From positions 1 to 28,747 of the forward strand of contig JAAMXP010000237.1 in NCBI GenBank assembly GCA_019693395.1: a stretch of DNA of 28,747 bases, written 5' to 3'. The position numbers were made by a program, and so were the translations under genes. Shown here piece by piece: positions 1-9,044 of this stretch. The notes below the pieces were generated by a model. That model was not told where the DNA came from. It did not search any database and saw nothing but the letters and a program-made list of their open reading frames with translations. Position 1 is the stretch's first letter. Each line of letters starts with the position of its first letter. Source of the DNA: Ettlia oleoabundans (Eukaryota; Chlorophyta; Chlorophyceae; Chlamydomonadales).

Positions 1-13
1 CCCCCCACCCCAC

Positions 14-2100
14 CTTGAGGTAGTCCTCCAGAGTTGAGACGGAGGCGGGGTCGATGCTTAGCGTGGCGTACGTCTCCCGCATGTCCGCGTCAAAGCTCTC
101 GTTGGAGGACAGCACCTCAGCAAACGCCAGGCGGTCGGCTGCGTCGTTGGCCCACTGGAAGGAGCGCAGTATGCCGCGCGTGCCCTTGAGCAGCCACACG
201 GGCACGTTGCGCACCTCGGCGTCACAGTCTGCCAGCTTCTCACACAGCTCAATGACCTCGCCTGTGGACCAGGCCTTGGGGCCCGCCAGCGGCAGCGTCT
301 TGCCCACAGCGGCCTCGGAGCGCAGAGCGGCCATGATCATGCGCGCAACATCCTGCAGTGCAGCGCATGTCGGCAACAGATGCGTGGGGAAGGAGTGGGT
401 GTGTATGACGTGAGTGAGAGGGCCATGCAGGGAATATCGGGGCGCTTCAGCAATGGCTGTGGTGCTTGGCTGTAGTGGTGTGGTGAACAACTGCTGCAGT
501 GGTAGGCTGGGCCCTGTGGAATGCACCCCGCACAACTGCAGTTAAGGCGTGAGCTGACCAGTTGGCTGGAAAACAGTGCCAGCAGACAAACGCCGGTGTG
601 TTGCCTGCTGCCATCCCGCATTTTGCTGCGTGCCTGTGTGTCAAGGTATGCCGTGCGCGTCTCATCGGTGGTGCCCCACACCGGCTTTTCCTCAAGGATG
701 GGCACTGCGTAGTTGCCAATGATGGCCTGCATGAAACAGCAGGCCCATGGGAACACGTAACATAGCAGCGAACAACAACTCACGCTTGTGGTTAACAGCA
801 GGGTGGGCAGCACATTGCAACAGTGCAAGAGATGGTTTGCCATATAATGCCGCTACAACGTGCAACAACAACCCCCACTCCTTCCGTTGTGCACGCACCT
901 GCATGAAGCCGCAGAGCCTGAAGACTGTGTAGTTGAGGCCGCTGGATGCCAGGAACTGCTCTGTGCAGTGCTTGATGCTCATCAGCGGCACCTCGGGGTG
1001 CTTGTCACAGTGCAGGATGGAGCAGAAAATGTAGCTGCAGGGATGGGGGGACGGAAAGGGGAGGGGGACGGGAGGTTATGTGGGGCGGGGCCTCAGCTGA
1101 GCAGGGGAGTGGCGACAAGCAATTGGCTCGGCTCAGTCCAGCAGGGAGCGAATGCTAGATGGACAGGGGTTGAAGATGGCAATGTGGGAAACTCCTTGCT
1201 CCAGGGGTTGAAGATGGTAATAATGGGCCGCTCAAAACATCCCATGATCAAGACTGGCACACATCCCACGGTAGCTCCCATACACACACCAGCGGGAGCA
1301 GCGTGGGCCTGCTCACCGCTGGATGCCCATTGCCTGTGCGCACTGCACCAGCGCCACCTTGCCCTCCCAGTCAACGCGCTCCGTCGACTCCTCTGGGCGA
1401 GCTGTGGCGCAGTCGATGACTGTGCTGACACCCACCAGCGCAGCTGGCAGCGAGGAGGGGTCTGTCAAGTCTGCTTGCACGGTCGTGGCGCCCCAGTCAC
1501 GCAGGAAATCGGCGGGCGACAGGCGTGGCCGCACGATGCACCGGACCTCGTAGCCCTCGTCCAATGCACGCCGCACCACCTGGCGTCCCAATGTGCCCGT
1601 GGCGCCAACCACGAGGATGGAGTTCTTGGGGACGGGGGTGCCAGAGGCCTTGGCAGCCTCAGATGCAGCCGCTGTGCACACCAGCTGGCAGTGCGACCGC
1701 TTACTGCCTGCGTTTCGGGTTAGGATGGCCACCAATCAGGCGGCATGCCGTGCATTGTAGTCTGTTCGGCTTAGGCTATGGGACCTTGGCTCAACAAGCT
1801 CAATAGTAAGGCAGAGTGGCGGCAGAGGCGCTGGCCGGGGCTTGCCGCCAACAGCCAGCCAGCCAGGCACCCACCACCCCATCAATCGGACATGCTGCAC
1901 CTTTCACAAGTCGAGCGGCCATTACTGGGCCAAAGATGCAGGCTTGTGGCCTCACCTCGATCGGCTGCAAAGGCAGCGGGAGCACGCCGCACTCCAACCA
2001 GCCGGCCGCTTACGGGAACCACTACAAAATTTTGTCGACTGCCGCAAGTCCTGCTAAGAGCGCAGGGCGCCAAGGTAGCTGCCACAGCGACGCTGGACAT
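14..2100 (-). CDS. HCF244: HCF244/Ycf39-type plastid SDR protein, PSII (D1) assembly factor; 3' end off the window
   Basis: Exons on the minus strand: 2100-1956, 1707-1317, 1034-899, 726-634, 352-14. All phases join, giving 368 codons before the last visible donor (GT at 13-12); only a short C-terminal exon is missing, since the Arabidopsis protein is about 395 residues. Exon 1 encodes a Ser/Ala/Arg-rich plastid transit peptide starting MSSVAVAATLAPCALS. The mature part opens with ILVVGATGTLG, the GxxGxxG NAD(P)-binding loop at residues 83-89, followed by GYEVRCIVRP and an atypical-SDR core (NYTVFRLCGFMQ, YLDTQDVARMI). The family sits on the thylakoid membrane and is needed for psbA translation initiation and chlorophyll delivery to D1 with OHP1/OHP2. 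The ATG at 2100 was chosen because the second exon has no ATG upstream of the dinucleotide fold and its phase-1 acceptor fits exon 1 exactly. Intron 4 (633-353) has a GC donor. Confidence 0.93.
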
Positions 2101-2322
2101 GGTGCTTCAACAGCGTGGCCACCAGTCCAGGCGCTTGCTGGCTAGGTGAACTTGTTCAAAAAAGTGAATGTCTCACAATGCCGGGTCGGCATACAGCCTA
2201 CGAGATGTCCGCGTGCCTCAGTGGAACTTCATTTGTGGTACAGCAACGCAGTACGAGTTAGCAAGGAATGCAAGTCAATCATCTGTTTAGACTTTTGTTG
2301 ATCGTCCAACACGTCAGGCGTC
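2101..2322. promoter_or_regulatory. Bidirectional promoter region between HCF244 and OS9
   Basis: These 222 bp separate two divergent start codons and must hold both 5' UTRs and core promoters. The stretch is visibly less GC-rich than the flanking exons, with short A and T runs near 2157-2164 and 2290-2300. I see no clear TATA box. Transcription starts cannot be placed from sequence alone. Confidence 0.6.
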
Positions 2323-4306
2323 ATGGGGCTCCACACAGTGGTCAGGCTCTCGATCGCCCTCGCCTTGTTGGACAGTTTTTCGACTGTTCTTAGCCAAGTC
2401 CAGATCATGTACACCGACAATAACCCGATCTTTGTTGGTAACGGGGAGCAGGCACAGGCATATGTCGTGGGGTTTGGCAAAGAAGGTGTGTAGCCGCAAG
2501 GGTGAGGCTGGGGGCTGGGCTTGTGTTCCAGATGCATGAGACCCTGTAAACATGCCTTCTGGCACGCTGCCTGGGCCCGTCGGCCAACCCGGCCGCCCTC
2601 TGCGGCCTCCCGGTTCTGCCGCCAATCACAGAGGGGCAGCAGCCACCGTCCGAGCCTCACCGCACTATGCTGATGCGGAGCGTCAACGGCACCAGCTACC
2701 GGTGTTACATCCCAGACGAACCAGCTGCGGCGGCGGATGCATCTGAGGATGGCAGCAGCACCAGCGTTTCCAAGGTTGGCTGGCTGCTGCCGACCGGGTA
2801 GCCCCCAAGCCAAGCCTGGCAGCATGTAGCAGCCGCGGGTGCTGCTGTGGTGCTCCATCTGCGAAAAGGTGGATCTGGGTGTACGTATGTTTCAATCCTT
2901 CCCTAAGATTGCTGTGCAGGTGGGTGAGGGCTCCTTGCTGCCCAAGAAGACCCCCAGCGAGTTGCTTGAAGCGTTGGGTGAGGAGAGCGGGATCCGCATT
3001 GCATGGCAGGGCACCGGGAGGGACCCTGGCTGCACGCAGGCCAGCCGCAGGAACCATGCGCAATACATTGACTGCATAACCTGCCAAAGCCCACTTGAAC
3101 GTTGCTGAGGCAGACTAGTCGGTTACGAGGCATCGCTGGGCTGCGACCATCGGTGCTGCGACCATCGGTGCTGCGACATGCCCGCACAACTGCCTCCTGC
3201 TGGCATCATCAATGTTGTGCAGCGGAGCATTGCTACTACCGCATAGAGGAGTGGTGGACGTACGAGCTGTGCTATAAGAAGAAGCTGCGGCAGTACCATA
3301 AGGAGGGGGGCAAGGTTGCGTCGCAGTACGTGCTGGGGCTGTATAAGCAGCAGCAGGCGCAGGAGGATGAGGTGCAGGTGGGCGACGGTAGCGGATAGGT
3401 CGGATGGGCTGGGCTGGGGTGGATGGGAAAAGTTGGGCTGCACTGGGGTCATGGTGGGCTGGGCTGGGTTGGGTTGGGTTGGGGAACAGGGTGGGAGCCA
3501 GCTGGGAGAAGTGGTGCGTCTCTGCTGACAGGCTGGAAGGGAGGGAGGCGTGCCGATACTGTGACAGTGGTGCTTGCTGAAACCCTTATTCCACCCGTAA
3601 GTGTGTCTCCAGCCGATCCCTTATCATACTCCTGCCTTTGCCGGCCTTCGCGCAAGCACTGCTGCTTGCCCTCCTCTGCCTGCTGCACTGTTGCACCTTG
3701 CCATTGCAGGTAGACGCCAGCGAGGTGTCGGGCGCTCTGCGGTACGTGGTGCAGCGGTACGCTGACGGGGAGGAGTGTGAGCTGACGGGGAAGCCGCGGC
3801 AGGCTGAGGTGCGGTTCACTTGCGGCAGCGGTGAGGACACGCTGTTGACAGGGATTAAGGAGCTGGCCAGCTGCAGGTATGTGGCAACCGTATCAACACC
3901 ACGCCTATGCAAGCACCCAGCCTTCCAGCAGCATCCGGCACCTGCCGCGCTCATCCAGTGCCACCCACTCTCAGAAGAGCAGGCAAGTGAAGCAGCGGCA
4001 GCCAGCAGAAGCGGGCACTGCAGCAGCGGCGCGGCGCAGCAGCCTGACGGCACATGCGCCGCAGGCAGTATGGCAGCGTTGCCAGGGGGTCAAGGTAGCA
4101 GCGAGACAGCTGCCAGGGACGACGCGGCTCCGTCGACTGCAGTGGTCCGCGAGAACATCACGCAGCCAATAGCGGAGGAGGATGGGGAGGAGCATTCCTT
4201 GCTTCAGTCTGTTCTTGAGGGACAGGAGGAGGAGCCCTACTACCAGTATAATGAGGTCCAAGATCCAAACGATGATCAGGATCCATATGCCTTGAATGAC
4301 GAATGA
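2323..4306 (+). CDS. OS9: OS-9-type ER lectin (MRH domain), ER-associated degradation
   Basis: Exons 2323-2437, 2632-2774, 2920-2977, 3223-3377, 3710-4306; phases all agree; 355 residues. Exon 1 encodes an ER signal peptide (MGLHTVVRLSIALALLDSF). The MRH (mannose-6-phosphate receptor homology) domain spans about residues 106-227: CYYRIEEWWTYELCY, LRQYH, GKPRQAEVRFTC, SCRY, TPRLCKHP. Lectin residues known from OS-9 are all present by position: W116, W117, Q129, R187, E208, Y214. The six domain cysteines are C109, C122, C180, C195, C212 and C223. OS-9 proteins bind trimmed mannose glycans on misfolded ER proteins and pass them to the HRD1 ligase. After the domain comes an Ala/Ser-rich linker and an acidic tail ending YALNDE; there is no KDEL/HDEL signal. 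Start ATG 2323 is the only one giving a signal peptide that joins exon 2 in phase. Confidence 0.91.
3140..3177. repeat. 15-bp tandem repeat, about 2.5 copies, in OS9 intron 3
   Basis: The unit gctgcgaccatcggt occurs at 3140-3154 and 3155-3169, followed by a partial copy to 3177. It lies inside an intron and does not touch the splice sites. Confidence 0.85.
3456..3484 (+). repeat. G-tract run (GGGYT-type) in OS9 intron 4, G-quadruplex candidate
   Basis: Six G-runs of three or four Gs are separated by one or two pyrimidines (ggGCT then ggGTT units). It resembles degenerate telomere-type sequence but is far too short and mixed to be a telomere. It lies on the coding strand, about 80 bp after the donor of the last intron. 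Confidence 0.75.
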
Positions 4307-4849
4307 ATGACTGGAGCGTGCTGTAACCATTGCTCTTAGCAGGCTGTGTATGTGACCACCCCAGCATGACAGCAGGGGGAGGCATCTGCCTCCAATCCCG
4401 GGGAGGCAATCCCGGGCCCTGCTCTGATTGGCGAGCTTCGGAACCCTGCATGCATTGAATAGCGGTGAGGAACAGTCCACAGGGAACACTGCACAAAAAG
4501 GAGCCCCAGTTCGCAGGCCATGTTGATGAATGGGCCGTCCAGCGGTTCCTGCAAGTGTGCACCGCGCCACTGCTGAGGATGGTTTGGATATACACGTGTG
4601 CTGAACGGAACAGTCGACTGAAAGCCACATGCTGGGCAAGGTCAGTCTTGCACCCGTGTGTTTGCGACCGAGTGGTTACGAACAGGGCAGCAACCAGCCT
4701 CTTTGGTGAATTGGGGTCGTATTCGGTGTGCAGGCGCCGGGGGGCTCCGTTCCGCCGCAGCTCCGCCACAGCCTGCTGGCGCGGTTGGTGCCCGCCTGGC
4801 AGCGAGCAGTGTCCAGTTGCGAGCTGGTGGGCTAGCTTGCAATCTAAAC
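4307..4849. other. Intergenic region between OS9 and the beta-helix gene
   Basis: It holds the OS9 3' UTR, with a TGTAA signal near its left end, and the promoter of the next gene. An alternative first exon for the beta-helix gene (ATG at 4629, donor at 4641) may lie here. ORFs in this stretch have no recognisable product. Confidence 0.5.
4322..4326 (+). terminator. Poly(A) signal TGTAA of OS9
   Basis: TGTAA, the usual chlorophyte polyadenylation signal, lies 16 bp after the OS9 stop codon. Such a short 3' UTR is unusual for green algae, so a later site may be used instead. Confidence 0.5.
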
Positions 4850-7800
4850 ATGGGACTCGTTAGCAAAAGTCTCAAACACGCGCAGGAGTTGGCCTGCTTT
4901 TCGCATTGTGCAGGTGCTGCTGCCATGGCTGACCCTCATAGCAGCTGCCACCGTCGTTGGTGCTTCCGTTCCAGCCAGCCATGATGAGCCACCTGCCTAC
5001 CTCGATTCATGGTGGCAGTGGCCCCCTGAAGGCCTGGACAGCGCATCAGAGGCTGCGGTGGCTGCCTCAGCTGCCAGTCCTGTTGACGAGGGTGCCTGGA
5101 ACAACAGCATGGCTGTCACTGCCGGCGCCAGCGACTTGTGGGGCAGCAAGGGCGAGCGCTGGGACCCCTCAGGGCCTCTCATGGACTTCTCTTTCGCAGG
5201 TGCGAGACATCTACCCCAGTATCTGGCGCCGGCATTAGCCCCAGGCTGCCTCATCTGCTACCAGCTTGCTCGCCGCAGGCTACAAGCAAGGCGCTGTCCC
5301 CATCCCCTCGCCCCCTGTCACGAAGTCCTTCCGAGCCTTCCAGCGCAAGGGCATGTCTGACACCCAAGCATTGCTGGCAGCACTGGACTGGGCACACAAA
5401 CAGCCTTCCAACAGTAAGCCACAGCTGCTCGTCATAATGGACAAATAACTGCAAAACTGCCACTGCTGCAGAGCCGCTTGATGGTTGCTTGAAGATTCCG
5501 GTTGATCCCCCGCTGAGCAGGCTAGCCCAGCGAGGAAACGCCTCACCTGCTGCAACTCATGCTGGCTTACCGCACTGCTGCAGAGTGGGTTGTGATTGGG
5601 CTGCCAGCAGGCAGCATCACACTTGACCGCCAGCTCCACATCCGCCGCCCGCGCCTCATCCTGCGTGGAGAAGGATCCAACAGGACTAGACTGCATATTA
5701 AGAAGCCTTTGAGTAAAACTCCAGGAGTTCCAAAGCCAAACGCTGGCTACGGTTACTACAATAAAGGTAACGATTGTTGCAGATCTGGGCGGCCAATGGT
5801 TGCACCCTACCGCTCAGTGCCACTGCTGACACGCTCCCCATGCCGCCGCTGCCCTGGGAGCTTTCCAGTGTTATTGCTGTTCCCCTGATGTTTGCGTGAC
5901 TTTGATCAGTGTTGTTGTCCAACATCTTGGATCAACACTGCTGCTACGATATGAGGTGTGGCTGCCATGGGTTGCAGAGGCATTCATCATGGTGACTGGC
6001 CAGTACCTGCGGGCAAAGAAGATTGCCACCGTGACGGGCAGGGCTAACAGGGGCGGCAACAAAGTGACGGTAAGCTTAGGGCAGCAACCCCAGTCCATCT
6101 GCAGTTCACAGCTGCTCTTTGATTGTGGGTGCCACAAAGTGGGGATAGGTGCAACTGGCTGATGATGCCATGGGATTGAACCATGGCTGCCGGGATCGTG
6201 CCTTCTACTTCTTGCGTGTTGCATTCATGTTTTATGCCCATGCAGGTGGACAAGCCGTCCAGCTGCAAGGCCGGGCACACGGTGGCTCTGATCCTGAGCG
6301 ACAAGCGGGGGGTGCTCACCAAATATTTGTAAGCACTTGGGTCGCCATGTGCTCTGCTGTGTTGTAAAATCATGCCACAATGTATGATGATGAGACCGTC
6401 GATTGCTGGCGGGTGTGGTATTGCGGTGATGCACCACAGATGCACCGCATGTGGAACGCGCCCAGCACTCACTTGGCGTGTTCAATGCAGGCTGAACAAC
6501 CGCCCACTCAACCCCGGCACCACCACCATCAACCGCTACATGGTGGTCCGCTTCATCACCAGAATCCTGGCGGTCAAGGGCAAGGTATGGTAAGGCCCTG
6601 GCTGGCTTCCAGCGCAAGGGGTGGGTATAAGGCGCTGGTGCCGCCCGACATGATGACTGCGATGCAGGCGGCATGGCATTGCAATACCAATAGGATTGGC
6701 AGCATCACAGCATCCCCCGCAGCCGTACCAGCCACCAGCAGGGCAGGGGGCGGCGTTGTGTGCACAACCAACCTGTTCTGCCGCCAGACTGGTGCCACCG
6801 CCATTGTTGCGCACGGGTGTTGCCTGCCCTGATGTTGCAGGAGTTGACCCTGGAGCGCTCACTGCCCTTTGATGTGCGCCCCGAGTTCCTGCCTGAGATC
6901 CTGCCCCACACTGGCACCGTGCATGACGTGGGCATCGAGGGCCTGTCCTTGCGCTTCCCGTATGACAAATACAAGGGCCACCACTACGAGGACGGCTACA
7001 ACTGCATCCAGTTCTGGGAGGTTTTCAACTGCTGGGCCAGGGACATACGCGGACACAATGTGAGGCAGTCAAATGAGCGCTAGCGCTGTATTGAGGGGCA
7101 GTGATGATGCTGTTTGCATGGGCTGCTGTCATGGGGCGGTCCACAGCTTTGCCCTGCTGGCTCCTACTCAACCCTTCCGCCCTTTACTTTACACCCAAAC
7201 TGGCGCTACATCATGTGCTCCGCCGCCATGCCTGCAGATTGACAATGGCGTGTTCGTTCATAGTAAGTAGCGGTGATGTGATGAGCCAGGAGCCCTGCTC
7301 ACGTGCCTGGACCCGTGTGCACCTTTGTAACGTTGTCCCCCTTGCACTGACTGTTGTTTCTGCTGCTGCGCCTGCGTTGCAGAGAGCAGCGCCGTTCAAA
7401 TCAACAAGCTGCGCCTGACTCAGTCCAAGCCCCGCAACCCCAAGAGCGATAAATCGTACGGCGACGGGCACTGGGGCGTGCACAATGGTGTGTGCCAAGG
7501 GGGGGCACGGGGGGCGCGGGCGTGGGGCTGGGCATTGTTGAGTGGCAGGCAGGCTGCAGACACCCACCCACGAGTTACTCAGTCTCCTCATGTGCTCACC
7601 TCCACCAGCTTAGCATCCAGCTGACCACCTCTTCATCTCCCGTTTGCAGGCGGCACCGCCGACCTGCTGGTGGATGGGTTTGAGATTGAGCCATTCATGC
7701 TGCACGCTGTAGGCAGCGATGCCTTTGGCATGTATGCTGTGTTCACAAACGGCAAGATGCGTGACGGCAACCTGGAGCTGCACAGGCATGCACAGCACAG

Positions 7801-8335
7801 CAGCAACTGCCTTGCTCTGTCAGGGTTGCAGTTGTGCCTGGCAGGTCTTGTACACCTTGCCTGCTGTGTTGCATGTGCAGTGCATCATGTTGCCAGTCAT
7901 CACAGCATACGTTGTCCCTGCTTCTGTTGCTGCAGGGCTCTGTCACACGCGCTGTTCACAGACATTGATGTGGGACTGGGGGAGCGTGCGCTGCGGTCAG
8001 GAGGCCCACAGCGCAGCGGCCCCAACACCCAGGCATGGACAGTGTTCTGGAACCTGCGCAGCAGGCGCCCCATCGCTCCACCTGCTGCCAACGGCGTGCC
8101 CCCGGGCAAATGCGAGTATGGGCCCGACATTGTGCTAGCAGGGCTGAGGCTTCAGACGGGGAAGATGTGTGGCTATTGGATATACCAGCGCGGGCCGGCG
8201 ACAGTGGCCAACCTGTATGAGGCAATGCTGGAGAGGCGGCTGGGGCCCGAGGGCACAACCAGGCCATTGACTCGCAAGGCCTGGATCCCGCGGTCAAGGC
8301 CCCGCAAGGCTCCAGCCGGGGATTCTGCGAGTTGA
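4850..8335 (+). CDS. Secreted right-handed beta-helix protein (pectate-lyase superfamily-like)
   Basis: Twelve exons: 4850-4858, 4914-5199, 5279-5413, 5584-5766, 5978-6069, 6246-6328, 6491-6584, 6841-7059, 7238-7262, 7383-7487, 7650-7785, 7936-8335; 588 residues, all phases consistent. The N-terminus reads MGLVLLPWLTLIAAATVVGA, a signal peptide, so the protein enters the secretory pathway. Residues 123-150 (GMSDTQALLAALDWA, then IGLPAGSITLDRQLHIRRP, LILRGEG) match the start of Pectate_lyase_3-type beta-helices, where GxxD-T-AxxxA precedes the first coils. The C-terminal half (DGHWGVHNGG, FTDIDVGLGERALRSGG, TVFWNLRS) resembles what I recall of DUF4955-like helices. A polysaccharide-binding or lyase/hydrolase role at the cell wall is inference; I cannot identify catalytic residues. 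The start is the weakest point: ATG 4850 has good context (A at -3, G at +4) but implies a 55-nt intron; ATG 4629 with donor 4641 would give MLGK instead. Intron 11 has a GC donor. Confidence 0.83.
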
Positions 8336-9044
8336 GATATGTGATGCACATTGCAGATATTTTTCACAGCACCATGACTGACTCGTGATGACAGTGTGGG
8401 CTGCTTACCCTACCAGAATCAACTCCCGAGTGAGGCCAAATCAATGCATCAGGGTGTGCATACCCTGCTTATAACTATACCTATGGATTATTATTGTCAC
8501 CAACGTGATTGACCATTCCTTGTGCTTTTGCATTTTCTCTCATTTCTGACATGCAATATGTCCCGAAGCACCAACAGCAGGAACAGCAGCCACTGCTTCC
8601 CATGGTCGTCCAGTTTGTGCATGCTGCTTGCCGTCGTGGTCTTGCTGGAGTAACAAACTATGATGTCAGTGCCAAGGGGATCATGGTGTTCGGCTGCTCA
8701 TGGGCAGGTCGGAGCGCCTCATGATGGCAACGTCCTTCACGGTAGTACCACCCGTTCTTTCCATTACAAACCGTACATTCACCAGATGTTGGCGCCTGGT
8801 TCTACTATCAAACAGGGCAGGCGAATTCCTTGAGGTGCCACCCGCAGCTGTGTACAGGTGCAAAAGAGTGCAGATGTGCAAGCACCGCCCTGGCTACGCG
8901 CTTGACACTGTGGAGGTGATCCCGCTCAGCCCAGGCATTACATGGCAGAGTAGTAAGAGACGCCTGAGACAACAAACGGGGTTTGATTCAATTGCTCATG
9001 CTCACAAATGAGCTGCTTGTAGGCACATCTCCAGCAGCCGTTTG
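8336..9044. other. Convergent 3' region between the beta-helix and golgin genes
   Basis: About 700 bp of lower GC content holding the two facing 3' UTRs. Plus-strand ORFs at 8509-8724 and 8700-9011 show no domain I recognise, no plausible splice partners and no algal codon bias, so I do not call them genes. Confidence 0.5.
8938..8942 (-). terminator. Poly(A) signal TGTAA of the golgin gene
   Basis: On the minus strand this reads TGTAA, about 100 bp after the golgin stop codon. A second minus-strand TGTAA lies at 8764-8768. Confidence 0.55.

Noticed and set aside
860..1723. 287-residue plus-strand ORF
   Set aside because: Antisense to two HCF244 exons and an intron; low-complexity Cys/His/Ala composition, typical of a shadow frame.
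1313..1735. HCF244 start at the 5' end of the minus-strand ORF
   Set aside because: That ORF begins with TTG, not ATG. A separate exon (2100-1956) supplies the ATG and transit peptide in the right phase.
3456..3484. Telomeric repeat remnant
   Set aside because: The GGGTT/GGGCT units are mixed, only six units long, and lie in an ordinary intron.
8700..9011. Possible 103-residue plus-strand gene between the beta-helix and golgin genes
   Set aside because: No recognisable domain, no splice partners, lower-GC composition, and it overlaps the expected golgin 3' UTR.
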